A stretch of DNA of 64,000 nt from Ancylobacter mangrovi (GTDB lineage: Bacteria; Pseudomonadota; Alphaproteobacteria; Rhizobiales; Xanthobacteraceae). Where the stretch lies: positions 62,001-126,000 of the forward strand of contig NZ_JANTHZ010000004.1 of NCBI RefSeq assembly GCF_024752355.1, given 5' to 3'. Numbering within the stretch: the stretch's first letter is position 1; every line of letters starts with the position of its first letter. The notes below the pieces were generated by a model. The model made no database searches and was not told where the DNA came from. It worked only from the letters and a program-made list of their open reading frames with translations. The position numbers were made by a program, and so were the translations under genes. Positions 1 through 9,055 of this stretch are shown here, piece after piece.

Positions 1-637
1 CCTTCAGCCGCGCCGCGACCTCGAGCTCGTCGACGTCGTAGGGCAGCGGGGCGGCGGCGGTGAGGAAGGAGGTCGCCGGCGCGCCGATCAGCATCGCCGC
101 CTCCAGCGGCTTGCCCATCTTCTCGGCCTTCTCGTGATAGATGGTGAGATGGTGGCGCGGGGCGAGGCGGCAGCGCAGCTCGTCGTCGCTGACGAACATC
201 GAGCGGTGATAGGACAGGTTGCCGACCCCGGTCTCGGGGTCCTTGGCGATGAACATGGCCGAGGTGAAATAGGGCGCGGCGTCGCGGTCCGAATAGGTGA
301 TCAGCGGCAGCTCGGAGAGCTTCACCTCGGTCAGCTCGTCGTCCTCGACCTCGACGAAGGGCTCGCCGGTGCCCTTGCCGAGGCTGGCGAGGTTGCTCCA
401 TTGCCGGCAGAAATCCTTCGCATCGATGCCGATCACCTCCGCCAGGCGCTCGCGCGAGCCGTAGACATTGGTGACGACCGGGAAGCGGGTGCCCTTCACA
501 TTGGTGAACAGGATGGGCTTGCCCCAGCGCTTCTGCGCCGCATGGGTGACGGCGGCCAGCTCGTGGAACGGGTCGATCTCCTTGTCGACCACGAGCAGGT
601 CGCCGCGTTCGCGCAGGCGTGAGATGTAGTCGCGCAT
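1..637 (-). CDS. UbiD family decarboxylase (N-terminal part, cut by window start)
   Basis: The reverse strand reads M-R-D-Y-I-S-R-L-R-E-R-G-D-L-L at the ATG at 637 and stays open to position 1, giving about 212 residues. The N-terminus (RERGDLLVVDKEID), a stretch reading KRWGKPILFTNVKG, and GNLSYHRSMF further on are typical of the UbiD/4-hydroxybenzoate decarboxylase family, whose full length is about 450-500 residues. Family members are prenylated-FMN enzymes that (de)carboxylate aromatic or unsaturated acids. The catalytic half lies outside the window. It is the last visible gene of an operon with the importer at 678-3311, separated by 40 bp, so the importer may carry an aromatic or unsaturated acid. 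The substrate cannot be read from the sequence. Confidence 0.85.
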   Translation of the reverse strand, partial: MRDYISRLRERGDLLVVDKEIDPFHELAAVTHAAQKRWGKPILFTNVKGTRFPVVTNVYGSRERLAEVIGIDAKDFCRQWSNLASLGKGTGEPFVEVEDDELTEVKLSELPLITYSDRDAAPYFTSAMFIAKDPETGVGNLSYHRSMFVSDDELRCRLAPRHHLTIYHEKAEKMGKPLEAAMLIGAPATSFLTAAAPLPYDVDELEVAARLK

Positions 638-677
638 TCGTCAGATACTCCGGAAGACAGGGGCGCGGGGCGTGGCG

Positions 678-1454
678 TCACCGCCGGCGCTGGGAGGGTC
701 GCCAGGTCAGGAAGGCGTTCTCGAACAGGGACACGGCGCCGATGCCGAGCGTCGTGAACAGGGTGATGGACAGCAGCGTCGCGAACACCAGCGGCGTGTC
801 GAGGTTGAACTGGCCCGACAGGATGATGTGGCCGATGCCGCTGTTGCCGCCGATGAACTCGCCGACGATGGAGCCGACCAGCGCCAGCGGGAAGGCGACC
901 TTCACCGCGTCGGCGATGTAGGGCACGGCGTTCATCAGCCGCACCTTGACGAAGATCCGCCACCTGTTGCCGCCGGCCAGCGTCGACAGGTCGATCAGGT
1001 CCGCCTCGATCTCGCCGAGCCCGGTGACCGAGTTCACGAAGATCGGGAACAGCGCCAGCAGGAAGGCGAGCAGCACCTTGGATTCGTAGCCGAGGCCGAA
1101 CCAGATGACGAAGAGCGGGGCGATGGCGATCTTCGGGATCGAATTGAAGGCGGCGAGCAGCGGCGTGATCATCGAGCCGAGCAGCGGCACGTAGATGATC
1201 AGCAGCGCCAGCAGGACCCCCACCACCAGCGCCAGCCCGAGGCCGGCGAGCGTGGTGAACGCCGTCATCGCCAGCCCCTGCATCTGCACCGAGAAGGTCT
1301 CGATGAAGCGCTGGGCGATCTCGGTCGGCAACGGCAGCACATAGGAAGGGATGCCCGCGAGCGGGGCGCCGTACTGCCAGATCAGCACCAGCACCGCGAA
1401 GCACGCGAGCGGCTTGGCGATCGCGGCGAGCCGCTTCGACATGGACTCGCTCAT
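678..1454 (-). CDS. ABC transporter permease (SsuC/TauC-like)
   Basis: A 258-residue integral membrane protein starting MSESMSKRLAAIAKPLAC, with about six hydrophobic segments. It belongs to the binding-protein-dependent transport permease family used by nitrate/sulfonate/taurine/thiamine-precursor importers. The stretch ADLIDLSTLAGGNRWRIFVKV followed by RLMNAVPYI is the EAA-type cytoplasmic loop that docks on the ATPase. It lies 4 bp after the ATPase gene and before the UbiD-like gene, so it forms the membrane channel of the 678-3311 importer. Family is clear, substrate unknown. Confidence 0.9.
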   Translation of the reverse strand: MSESMSKRLAAIAKPLACFAVLVLIWQYGAPLAGIPSYVLPLPTEIAQRFIETFSVQMQGLAMTAFTTLAGLGLALVVGVLLALLIIYVPLLGSMITPLLAAFNSIPKIAIAPLFVIWFGLGYESKVLLAFLLALFPIFVNSVTGLGEIEADLIDLSTLAGGNRWRIFVKVRLMNAVPYIADAVKVAFPLALVGSIVGEFIGGNSGIGHIILSGQFNLDTPLVFATLLSITLFTTLGIGAVSLFENAFLTWRPSQRRR

Positions 1455-1458
1455 GGTC

Positions 1459-2208
1459 TCACTCCATCCACTGCGCTTCGATGCCCTCGCGCACGCGCTC
1501 GGACAGTTCGAGGAAACGCGGCTCGCGCAGCGTGCCCGGATGGCGCGGCCGCGGCAGGTCGATCGGCACGATGTCGCGGATGCGGCCGGGCCGCGGGGTC
1601 ATCACCACCACCGTGTCGGAGAGCAGGACAGCCTCGGTGATGCTGTGGGTGACGAACAGCACCGTGCTGCGGCTCTCGTCCCACAGCGTCTGCAGGGCGT
1701 AGCCCATGCGCTCGCGGGTGATGACGTCGAGCGCGCCGAACGGCTCGTCCATCAGGATCAGCGGCGGTTTGAGCAGCATCGCCCGGCAGATCGAGGCGCG
1801 CTGCTGCATGCCGCCCGAAAGCTCGTGCGGATAGCTCGCCTCGAAGCCGCCGAGCCCGGCGAGCTGCATCAGCTCGAGCGCGCGCTCGCGCCATTGCGAG
1901 GTCTTCAGCCCGCCCATCTCGGCGACGAACAGGATGTTGTCGAGGGTGCGCCGCCAGGGCAGCAGCACCGGCGACTGGAACACCATGCCGATGTTGCGCA
2001 GCGGCCCTTTCACCGGCACGCCGCGCACGTCGATGGTGCCGCTGCTCGGGCGGATCAGGCCGGCGACGAGGCGCAGCAGGGTGGACTTGCCGCAGCCGCT
2101 CGGCCCGACGATCGAGACGAAGCTGCCCTCCTCGAGCGCGAGGGAGGCGTCGTCGACCGCCAGCGTCGACCGGAAGCTCTTGGAGACGTTTCGGATGTCG
2201 ACCGACAT
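1459..2208 (-). CDS. ABC transporter ATP-binding protein (SsuB/TauB-like)
   Basis: A 249-residue ATPase with Walker [10 protein letters not shown], signature LSGGMQQR, Walker B LILMDEPFGALD and switch His in VTHSITEA. It is the nucleotide-binding subunit of the nitrate/sulfonate/taurine type. It sits between the binding-protein gene (110 bp upstream) and the permease (4 bp downstream) and would energise this importer from the cytoplasmic face. The start ATG at 2208 (MSVDIRNVSKSF) matches the usual N-terminus. Confidence 0.92.
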   Translation of the reverse strand: MSVDIRNVSKSFRSTLAVDDASLALEEGSFVSIVGPSGCGKSTLLRLVAGLIRPSSGTIDVRGVPVKGPLRNIGMVFQSPVLLPWRRTLDNILFVAEMGGLKTSQWRERALELMQLAGLGGFEASYPHELSGGMQQRASICRAMLLKPPLILMDEPFGALDVITRERMGYALQTLWDESRSTVLFVTHSITEAVLLSDTVVVMTPRPGRIRDIVPIDLPRPRHPGTLREPRFLELSERVREGIEAQWME

Positions 2209-2318
2209 GGAAAACTCGCATCACGGCAGCGCGGCGACCAGGGCGTCGCGCCGCCTTCCGCACCGACCGGGGCGACGCGGCGCCCCGGCTGCCAGATGGG
2301 GCGGAGGCCCCGCCGGCC

Positions 2319-3311
2319 CTACTTGCCGAGCTGGACGAAGACGTCGGACGGCGTCACGTCGGTCTGGAGCTTGAGTGCCGTCTTCACGAGGTCGATCGAC
2401 TCCTTGAGGCGCTCCTCGGTGGCGGTGCCGTAGCCGTTCTTCTTCGTGTAGGGCGTCTGCATCGACTGCAGGGCGCCGGCGAGCTGGGCCTTCACCGTGT
2501 CGAGCGACATGGTCGGGTTGTACTTGACCATGATCTCGGCCGCCTCGTCGGGATGGGCGATGGAGTACTCGACCGCCTTCTTGGTCGCCTCGGCGAAGCG
2601 GGCCGCGTCCTCCGGGTTCTTCTCGATGGAGTCGCGCGCGCCGAGCAGCACGTAGCCGAACATGTCGTAGCCCCAGTCGGCGAAGGAGGCGAAGTGCACC
2701 TTCTTGCCCTGCTTGTCGGCGGCCTTCACCAGCGCCGGCACGTCGCCGTCGGAAGTCGCGGTGAACATGTCGACCTGGCCGGAGAGCAGCAGCGAGAAGT
2801 AGACGCTCGGATCGGCCGACTGCCAGTCGATCTTGGACAGGTCGAGCTTATGGGCGTCGAAGATGATCGGCAGGATCACCCGCACGCTGTCGGTCTGGCC
2901 GGCGGCGACCTTCTTGCCGATGACATCAGCCGGCTCGGCGACCGGCGACAGCGAGGCGAGGCCGTTGGTGGTGACGTCGGTGTAGACCGTGAAGGCCTTC
3001 ACCTTCGCGCCCTTGGCGACGTTCTGGGTGACGGAGCTGAAATCGGCCATGCCGTAATCGGCCTTGCCGCTGTCCACTGCCGTGATGACGAAGCCGCTGC
3101 CGGTCGCCGGGGCGATCGTCACGTCGAAGCCGGCGTCCTTGTAGAAGCCCTTCTCGACCCCGACGAAGAACGGCGCGTGCCGCCCGTTGAACACGTAGTT
3201 GGTCAGGAAGGTGATCTTCTTCGGCGCCGTCGTGTCGGCCGCGGCCGGCAAGGATCCGGTCAGCAGCGCCAGCGCCGCCACGGCCGCACGAAAATTCGTC
3301 ATCGATTTCAT
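2319..3311 (-). CDS. ABC transporter substrate-binding protein (NMT1/THI5-like)
   Basis: A 330-residue periplasmic binding protein. The ATG at 3311 was chosen because GGAGAAA lies just upstream and it opens directly into a signal peptide (MKSMTNFRAAVAALALLTG, cleavage near AAADT). The longer frame up to 3377 adds a polar stretch unlike a signal. The mature part (KITFLTNYVFNGRHAPFFVGVEKGFYKDAGFDV) is the NMT1/SsuA-like fold, whose members bind pyrimidine precursors, sulfonates, nitrate or aromatic acids. First gene of the leftward operon, divergent from the IclR gene. The ligand is not predictable, though the UbiD neighbour suggests an aromatic or unsaturated acid. Confidence 0.9.
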   Translation of the reverse strand: MKSMTNFRAAVAALALLTGSLPAAADTTAPKKITFLTNYVFNGRHAPFFVGVEKGFYKDAGFDVTIAPATGSGFVITAVDSGKADYGMADFSSVTQNVAKGAKVKAFTVYTDVTTNGLASLSPVAEPADVIGKKVAAGQTDSVRVILPIIFDAHKLDLSKIDWQSADPSVYFSLLLSGQVDMFTATSDGDVPALVKAADKQGKKVHFASFADWGYDMFGYVLLGARDSIEKNPEDAARFAEATKKAVEYSIAHPDEAAEIMVKYNPTMSLDTVKAQLAGALQSMQTPYTKKNGYGTATEERLKESIDLVKTALKLQTDVTPSDVFVQLGK

Positions 3312-3361
3312 GGCTTTCTCCGTTCCCCATCGTCCCGTTTTCGGGTGCGACTCTCTCTGGT

Positions 3362-3378
3362 GTTGCGTATTGCGCAAC
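3362..3378. promoter_or_regulatory. Inverted repeat, candidate IclR operator
   Basis: GTTGCG-TATTG-CGCAAC is a perfect 6-bp dyad with a 5-bp spacer in the 175-bp divergent region between the importer operon and the IclR gene. A weaker dyad TTGAC-N10-GTCAA follows at 3403-3422. IclR proteins commonly bind such palindromes beside their own genes. Assignment is inference. Confidence 0.45.
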
Positions 3379-3486
3379 GGTGTTTCAATTATTAGGCTTC
3401 AGTTGACGGCATATCTTGTCAAGCTGAAATTATGGACAGGCACAGGGAGCAGGCTTTTGGGTGCGCGCGTGAAGGGGCAGGCCGGG

Positions 3487-4305
3487 ATGGCATCAGGCGG
3501 GGAAGCGGGCGCGGCGCCGGGGGCGGAGCCGGCCGCCCGCCGGAACACGATCGGCTCGGTGGAGCACGCGATCGAGCTGCTGCGCTGCCTCGCCGCGGCG
3601 GAGGCGCCGATCGGCACCAACGACCTCGCCCGCCGCATGGGGCTGCACAAGAGCTCGATCTCGCGGCTCGCGGCGACGCTGGAGAATGCCGGCCTGCTGC
3701 GGCGCGAGCCGGCGACCGGACGCTTCGCGCTCGGCCCCGGCCTCATGGCGCTGGCGGCGCCGCTCTTCGCCGATTTCGCGCTGACCGACGCGGTGGAGCC
3801 GATCCTGGCGCAGTTCGCCGCCCGCACCGGCGAGACCTGCAGCTTCAACATCTGGGACGGGCGCGATTCCGTCTCCATCGCCCATGTCGCGGGCTCGAAT
3901 TCGGTGCGCGCCTTCTCCCAGCCCGGGCGGCGCAAGCCCGGGCACGCCACCGCGACAGGCAAGATCCTGCTGGCCTATCTGGGTGAGGCGGCGCTGGCGG
4001 CCTATTGCAGCACGCCGCTGCACCGCTACACCGGCAGCACCATCACCGATCCGAAGGCCCTCGCCGAGGAGCTCGATCTCGCCCGCCGGCGCGGCTATGC
4101 GGTGAATGTCGGCGAGTTCGAGGCCGATGTCGGCGCCGTCGCCTCCGCCGTGCTCGACAGCGCCGGCCGCGTGATCGGCTCGGTCACCGCCACCGTCCCG
4201 CTCTACCGCTTCCCGCCCGAGCGCCACGCCTGGTTCGGGCAGGCGGCGATCGACTGCGCCGCCGAGATCGGCGCCCATCTCGGCATGCTGCACCGGCGCA
4301 GGTGA
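3487..4305 (+). CDS. IclR family transcriptional regulator
   Basis: A 272-residue protein with an N-terminal winged helix (NTIGSVEHAIELLRCLAAAE, then GTNDLARRMGLHKSSISRL) and a C-terminal effector domain (GETCSFNIWDGRDSVSIAHV, KPGHATATGKILLAYL, NVGEFEADVGAVASAV). These are diagnostic of IclR. The ATG at 3487 is used; an in-frame GTG at 3469 would add six residues. It is divergent from the 678-3311 importer operon and probably controls it in response to a small aromatic or organic acid. Confidence 0.92.
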   Translation: MASGGEAGAAPGAEPAARRNTIGSVEHAIELLRCLAAAEAPIGTNDLARRMGLHKSSISRLAATLENAGLLRREPATGRFALGPGLMALAAPLFADFALTDAVEPILAQFAARTGETCSFNIWDGRDSVSIAHVAGSNSVRAFSQPGRRKPGHATATGKILLAYLGEAALAAYCSTPLHRYTGSTITDPKALAEELDLARRRGYAVNVGEFEADVGAVASAVLDSAGRVIGSVTATVPLYRFPPERHAWFGQAAIDCAAEIGAHLGMLHRRR

Positions 4306-4311
4306 GGCCGT

Positions 4312-5265
4312 TCAGGACGCCTGCACAGAACGCAAGCCCGGAGCTGCGTCGCCCGGCTCCTCCGCCTCGTCCCAGTAGCCGGGCCGGGAGTAGATCGCCT
4401 GCAGATGGGCGATGAACAGCCGGGAGAGCCGCGCCGGCCTGTTGCGCGGGTAGACGGCGGTGATGTCGAAGCTCGGCAGGGCGTGCTCGTCGAGCACGCT
4501 GACCAGCGCGCCGGAGCGGAGCTGGGCGCCCACCTCCCAGGTGGAGCGCCAGGCCAGCCAGTCGTCTTCCTGCGCCCAGCGCACCAGCACCTCGCCGTCG
4601 CTGCAGTCGATGTTGCCGTCCACCTTCACCGCGATCGGCCGGCCGCCCTTCTGGAACTGCCAGTCGCGATGGCTGTCAGCCTGCAGGTTCACCGCGAGGC
4701 AGTTGTGGTGCACCAGTTCCTCGAGCGTGCGCGGCTTGCCGTGCTTGGCGAAATAGGCCGGCGTGGCGCAGACCACGCGCCGGTTGGTGGCAAGCGTGGT
4801 GGCGACGAAATGCGGATCAATGACGTTGCCGATGCGGATGCACAGGTCGTAATCGGCCTGCACCGGGTCGAGATAGTCGTTGGTCAGGTTGAAGGACAGC
4901 CGCACCGCCGGATAGGTGGCGAGGAAGCTCGCAGCATGCGCGGCGACATGTCGGCGCCCGAAATAGGGCGGCGCCAGCACCAGCATCTGGCCGGAGACTT
5001 CCGAGGTGTCGGGGAACAGCTCGGTCTCGCCGAGCTCCAGTTCCAGCAGCAGGTCCTCGCAATGCTTGAGGAACAGCCGCCCCTGCTCGGTGAGGGTGAG
5101 GAGGCGCGTCGTGCGGTGCAGCAGCTTCACCCCGAGCCGGCGCTCCAGCTCGTCGATGCGCCGGCCGAGCATGCCGGAGGAGATCTTCTCCTTGATCGCC
5201 GCCCTCGCCATGGAGCCTTCCGTCGCCACGGCGACGAAGGCCTTGATCTCGCGATAGCGGTTCAC
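4312..5265 (-). CDS. LysR family transcriptional regulator (second of a coupled pair)
   Basis: A 317-residue LysR protein: N-terminal helix-turn-helix (VNRYREIKAFVAVATEGSMA, with KEKISSGMLGRRIDELERRLG) and a periplasmic-binding-like effector domain. The start is GTG at 5265 because it overlaps the stop of the upstream LysR gene in GTGA. The longer frame upstream is only antisense of that gene's reading. It is about the same size as 5262-6191 and aligns with it along its length (PAYFAKHG...HHNCLA against PAYFARHG...HHNCLA), so the two look like a tandem duplication that diverged. Confidence 0.9.
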   Translation of the reverse strand: MNRYREIKAFVAVATEGSMARAAIKEKISSGMLGRRIDELERRLGVKLLHRTTRLLTLTEQGRLFLKHCEDLLLELELGETELFPDTSEVSGQMLVLAPPYFGRRHVAAHAASFLATYPAVRLSFNLTNDYLDPVQADYDLCIRIGNVIDPHFVATTLATNRRVVCATPAYFAKHGKPRTLEELVHHNCLAVNLQADSHRDWQFQKGGRPIAVKVDGNIDCSDGEVLVRWAQEDDWLAWRSTWEVGAQLRSGALVSVLDEHALPSFDITAVYPRNRPARLSRLFIAHLQAIYSRPGYWDEAEEPGDAAPGLRSVQAS

Positions 5266-6191
5266 TGCCCGCCCTCCCCGGCGGGCGCGGCGGTCCAGTA
5301 GCCGGGCCGGGCATAGACCTCGCGCATCCAGGCGATGAACAGGCGGATCTTGGCCGGCACCGGGTTCTGCGGCGGGTAGGTGGCGAAGATGTCCTGGTTG
5401 GCGAGGGTGAAGTCGTCGAGCACCGTCCGCGCGGTCCCGCGCGCCAGCGCGCCCGCCACCTCCCATTCCGGCCGCCAGGCGACGCCCGCCCCTTCCAGCG
5501 CCCAGCGGGTGAGCATGGCGCCGTCATTGCTGGTGAGGCTGCCGCTCGGGCGGATCGTCACCGGATGGCCGCCATTCTGGAAATGCCAGCCGCGCGGCTG
5601 GCCGCCATGCTCGTTATAGGCGAGGCAGTTGTGGTGGGCGAGGTCCTCGGGCGTGCGCGGCACGCCATGGCGCGCGAAATAGGCCGGCGTGCCGCACACC
5701 ACCATCCGGTTCGGCGCCAGCCGGGCGGCCACCAAATTGGGATCGGTGACCGGACCAGTGCGGATGCCGATCGTGTAGCCCGTGCGCATGAGGTCGACGA
5801 CATAGTCGCTCAGATTGAGCGAGATGTGCACGTCCGGGTTGGCGCGGATGAAGTCGCGCAGATGCGGGGCGACGTGCTCGCGCCCGAAATTCGACGAGCA
5901 TGTCACGGTCAATTGACCCGTCGCGAAGTCGCGCCCGGTGCGCACGAGGCGCTCGGCGGTGCGCAGCCGCCCCAGCATGTCGAGCCCGTGGCGGTAGTAC
6001 TGCTCGCCCGCCGGGGTGAGGGTGAGGCGGCGCGTGGTGCGCTCCAGCAGCTTGCCGCCAAGCCGCTGCTCGATAAGGGAAATCCGCCGCCCGACCATGA
6101 CCGGCGTGACCCCCGCGGTCTCGGCCGCGGCGGCGAAGCTGCCGGCCTCGACCACGCCGACGAAGGTCTCGATGTCGCGCAGCTTGTCCAT
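5262..6191 (-). CDS. LysR family transcriptional regulator (first of a coupled pair)
   Basis: A 309-residue LysR protein starting MDKLRDIETFVGVVEAGSFA, with the HTH reading TAGVTPVMVGRRISLIEQRLGG and the effector domain from about residue 90. The start ATG at 6191 places the HTH at the usual position. The longer open frame beyond it lies antisense to the enolase-family gene and is not used. It is divergent from the 6321-16862 catabolic operon, which it probably regulates. Its stop overlaps the next LysR gene by 4 bp, so the two are translated together. Confidence 0.92.
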   Translation of the reverse strand: MDKLRDIETFVGVVEAGSFAAAAETAGVTPVMVGRRISLIEQRLGGKLLERTTRRLTLTPAGEQYYRHGLDMLGRLRTAERLVRTGRDFATGQLTVTCSSNFGREHVAPHLRDFIRANPDVHISLNLSDYVVDLMRTGYTIGIRTGPVTDPNLVAARLAPNRMVVCGTPAYFARHGVPRTPEDLAHHNCLAYNEHGGQPRGWHFQNGGHPVTIRPSGSLTSNDGAMLTRWALEGAGVAWRPEWEVAGALARGTARTVLDDFTLANQDIFATYPPQNPVPAKIRLFIAWMREVYARPGYWTAAPAGEGGQ

Positions 6192-6212
6192 GCCGGCACC
6201 GCACTCCGTATA

Positions 6213-6229
6213 TTTCGTCAATAATGAAA
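6213..6229. promoter_or_regulatory. Inverted repeat TTTC-N9-GAAA, candidate LysR site
   Basis: This AT-rich dyad lies in the 129-bp divergent region between the LysR pair and the catabolic operon starting at 6321, in an otherwise GC-rich sequence. The spacing fits a T-N11-A LysR box. Assignment to either LysR protein is inference. Confidence 0.4.
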
Positions 6230-6320
6230 GACGTATTTGTCCAATTATCAATCCAAAAGTTTGGCAGTAGCGTCGCTGGAAAATGATCCGGGCAATCGGA
6301 TCGGGACAGCAGGGACGGAA

Positions 6321-7415
6321 ATGTCGAGGATCGCGAGCGTGGAGACCTTCTCCACGCAATTCATCAGCATCGTGCGTATCAGGACCGAGGACGGGCTCGA
6401 GGGCTACGGCCAGGTCGCCCCCTACAATGCCGACATCACCGCCGCCATACTGCACCGGCAGATGGCTCCCGTGGTGCTGGGCCAGCAGGCCGACGACATC
6501 GACGCGCTGGTCGACAGATGCTGGATCGGCGCGCACAAATTTCCCGGCTCCTATACCTGCCGCGCCATCGGCGGCGTCGACACCGCGCTGTGGGACCTGA
6601 AGGGCCGGCGCGAGGGCCAGAGCGTCGCGGCGCTGCTCGGCGGCACCCGCACCCACCAGCCGGTCTACGGTTCCAGCATGCGCCGCGACATCACCCCGGA
6701 GGACGAGGCCGCCCGGCTCGCGAAGCTCCAGCAGGAATGCGGCTTCGAAGCCTTCAAGATCCGCATCGGCAACAATTTCGGCAACGACGTCGACCGCTGG
6801 CCGGGCCGCACCGAGGCGATCGTGCCGACGGTGCGCAAGGCGATCGGCGACGACAGCGAGCTGCTGTGCGACGCCAATAGCGGCTTCACGCCGAAGCGCG
6901 CCATCGAGGTCGGCCGCATGCTCGAGGACTACCGCGTCGGCCATTTCGAGGAGCCCTGCCCCTACCCCGAGCTGGAATGGACCGCCGAGGTCGCCGCCGC
7001 TCTCGACATCCCGGTCTCGCAGGGCGAGCAGGAGGTCGATCTCGCCCAGTTCCGCCGCATGATCCGCATAGGCGCGGCCGACATCGTGCAGCCGGACATC
7101 TGCTATGTCGGCGGCATCAGCCGGGCCCTGCGGGTCGCGCGCATGGCGCAGGAGGCCGGCCTGCCCTGCACGCCGCACGCCGCCAACCGCTCCATGGTCT
7201 CGCTCTTCACCGTGCACCTGCAGTCGGCGCTGCCCAATGCCGGCCACTACATGGAGCTGAGCATCGAGGAGGCGCCGTGGATCGACGGTCTGTTCACCTC
7301 CGACCCGTTCGAGGTCGTCGACGGGAAGATCGCCGTCCCCTCCGGCCCCGGCTGGGGCGTCGAGATCAGCCCTGAATGGCTGGCAAGCGCCGAACGCCAG
7401 GCCAGCACCCTCTAG
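6321..7415 (+). CDS. Mandelate racemase/muconate lactonizing enzyme family protein (probable acid-sugar dehydratase)
   Basis: A 364-residue enolase-superfamily barrel. Metal ligands are visible as D184 (LLCDANSG), E210 (HFEEPCPY) and E236 (SQGEQE). The D259/H286 dyad (VQPDICYVGG and TPHAANRS) is the mandelate racemase/acid-sugar dehydratase type. The first base motif reads K146-I-R148 rather than the common KxK, so the lysine side may act differently. Start ATG at 6321 follows AGGGACGGAA. First gene of the operon running to 16862, beside an importer and a putative glycoside hydrolase, which supports dehydration of a sugar acid. The exact substrate is unknown. Confidence 0.85.
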   Translation: MSRIASVETFSTQFISIVRIRTEDGLEGYGQVAPYNADITAAILHRQMAPVVLGQQADDIDALVDRCWIGAHKFPGSYTCRAIGGVDTALWDLKGRREGQSVAALLGGTRTHQPVYGSSMRRDITPEDEAARLAKLQQECGFEAFKIRIGNNFGNDVDRWPGRTEAIVPTVRKAIGDDSELLCDANSGFTPKRAIEVGRMLEDYRVGHFEEPCPYPELEWTAEVAAALDIPVSQGEQEVDLAQFRRMIRIGAADIVQPDICYVGGISRALRVARMAQEAGLPCTPHAANRSMVSLFTVHLQSALPNAGHYMELSIEEAPWIDGLFTSDPFEVVDGKIAVPSGPGWGVEISPEWLASAERQASTL

Positions 7416-7534
7416 GAGCCGCTCCTTCGGGAGCCGCGCCCCCGACGCATCCCGGCGGCCGCTCGACCGGCCGCCGCCATCTCAAAACGACAACCGGGTA
7501 CCGAGCCCGGGAAAAACCCACGGGAGAAACGCAA

Positions 7535-9055
7535 GTGACGACGACAAGAGCCTTATCGGCAGGCGCCCTGCTGCTCCTCGGGGCGATGTTCGCCCCCGCG
7601 CAGGCGCAGGACACGTCGCGGGACATCAAGATCGTCCTGCCCTCCGCGGTCGACGTGGTCGAGCCCTGCCACATGAACTCGACCGGCTATATCGGCCTCG
7701 TGCTCAAGGAGAACGTGGTCGAGACGCTGCTCAAACTCGATCCCAAGACCAGCAAGCCGCTGCCGAACCTCGCCACCGAATGGAACCAGGTCAACCCGAC
7801 CACCTGGCGGATCAAGCTGCGCGAGGGGGTCAAGTTCCACGACGGCACGCCGTTCGACGCCGACGCCGTGGTGACCGCGCTCAAGCGCCAGTTCGTCCCC
7901 GAGCTGGCCTGCCGCGACAAGATCCGCTCCTTCGGCAGCATCACCATCCAGCCGAAGGCGATCGACAAGGACACGGTCGAGATCGTCACCAGCGAGCCGA
8001 TGCCGCTGCTGCCGCTGAGCCTGGCGCAGACGGGGATGACCGCGCCGAGCACCTCGATGAAGGAGGCCGAGCGCCACCCGATCGGCACCGGCCCCTATGT
8101 CTTCACCAGCTGGGACCCGGCGCAGAGCCTGGTGCTGACGCGCTTCGACGGCTACTGGGGCAAGAAGCCGGAAGTCGCCAAGGCGACCTATGTCTGGCGC
8201 TCCGAGCCGGCGCTGCGCGCCTCGATGGTCGCGGTCGGCGAGGCCGACATCGCCCTGCAGCTCGCCGTGCAGGACGCGACCAACAAGGACACCGACATCG
8301 GCTACCTCAACGCCGATACCAGCCGCGTGCGCATCTTCATGGACAAGCCGCCGCTGAACGACAAGCGCGTGCGCGAGGCGATGAACCTCGCCATCGACCG
8401 CAGCGCCTTCATCGGCACCATCGTCAGCCCGCTCTCGGTCCCGGCCAGCCAGTACATGCTGCCAAGCGTCAACGGCTACAACCCCGACCTGAAGCCGTGG
8501 CCCTACGACCCGGAGAAGGCGAAGCAGCTCATCGAGGAGGCCCGCAAGGACGGCGTGCCGGTCGACACGGAGATCGAGCTCTACGGCTCGGAATTCATGC
8601 AGGCCAACCTGTCGGAGATGCTCGAGACCCTGGTCCAGTACTGGCAGGAAGTCGGCCTCAACGTGAAGATCAACATGGTCGACAAGATCCAGCACTCGGC
8701 CATGCGCCGCAAGCCGTATCCGGCCGACCGCCCGCCCTCAATGGTGCATGAGCTGCACGACAACACGGCCGGCGACGCGTTCTACACGATGATCGTCTAC
8801 TACACGTCGGATGGCGGCCTCTCCAACATATCCAATCCCGAGCTCGACAAGCTGCTGAAGGAAGCCTCGCTCGCCACCGGCGAGAAGCGCACCAAGCTGT
8901 TCCAGGAAGCCAACCGCATGATCCAGCAGGACATCATTCCCGATGTCATGCTGTACCACATGGTCAGCTACATCCGGGTGGGCAAGCGGGTGCATTACGA
9001 GCCCAACTTCACGACCCAGGGCCAGCTCGAGCTGAGCGCGATCACCTTCAAATAG
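7535..9055 (+). CDS. ABC transporter substrate-binding protein (peptide/oligosaccharide family, SBP_bac_5)
   Basis: A 506-residue binding protein. The start is GTG at 7535, preceded by GGGAG at about 9 bp, giving a signal peptide (TTTRALSAGALLLLGAMFAP, cleavage near AQAQD). The mature protein has the family-5 pattern (LATEWNQVNPTTWRIKLREG, VKFHDGTPFDADAVV, HPIGTGPYVFTSWDP). Family members carry peptides, nickel, or in some operons oligosaccharides and uronates. It heads the importer completed by 10375-13859. The neighbouring sugar-acid enzymes suggest a carbohydrate-derived ligand rather than a peptide. Confidence 0.92.
   Translation: MTTTRALSAGALLLLGAMFAPAQAQDTSRDIKIVLPSAVDVVEPCHMNSTGYIGLVLKENVVETLLKLDPKTSKPLPNLATEWNQVNPTTWRIKLREGVKFHDGTPFDADAVVTALKRQFVPELACRDKIRSFGSITIQPKAIDKDTVEIVTSEPMPLLPLSLAQTGMTAPSTSMKEAERHPIGTGPYVFTSWDPAQSLVLTRFDGYWGKKPEVAKATYVWRSEPALRASMVAVGEADIALQLAVQDATNKDTDIGYLNADTSRVRIFMDKPPLNDKRVREAMNLAIDRSAFIGTIVSPLSVPASQYMLPSVNGYNPDLKPWPYDPEKAKQLIEEARKDGVPVDTEIELYGSEFMQANLSEMLETLVQYWQEVGLNVKINMVDKIQHSAMRRKPYPADRPPSMVHELHDNTAGDAFYTMIVYYTSDGGLSNISNPELDKLLKEASLATGEKRTKLFQEANRMIQQDIIPDVMLYHMVSYIRVGKRVHYEPNFTTQGQLELSAITFK

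Noticed and set aside
5262..7247. A 661-codon frame on the minus strand over the enolase-family gene
   Set aside because: The part above 6191 is antisense of a clear enolase-superfamily gene. Only the LysR part from ATG 6191 is supported.
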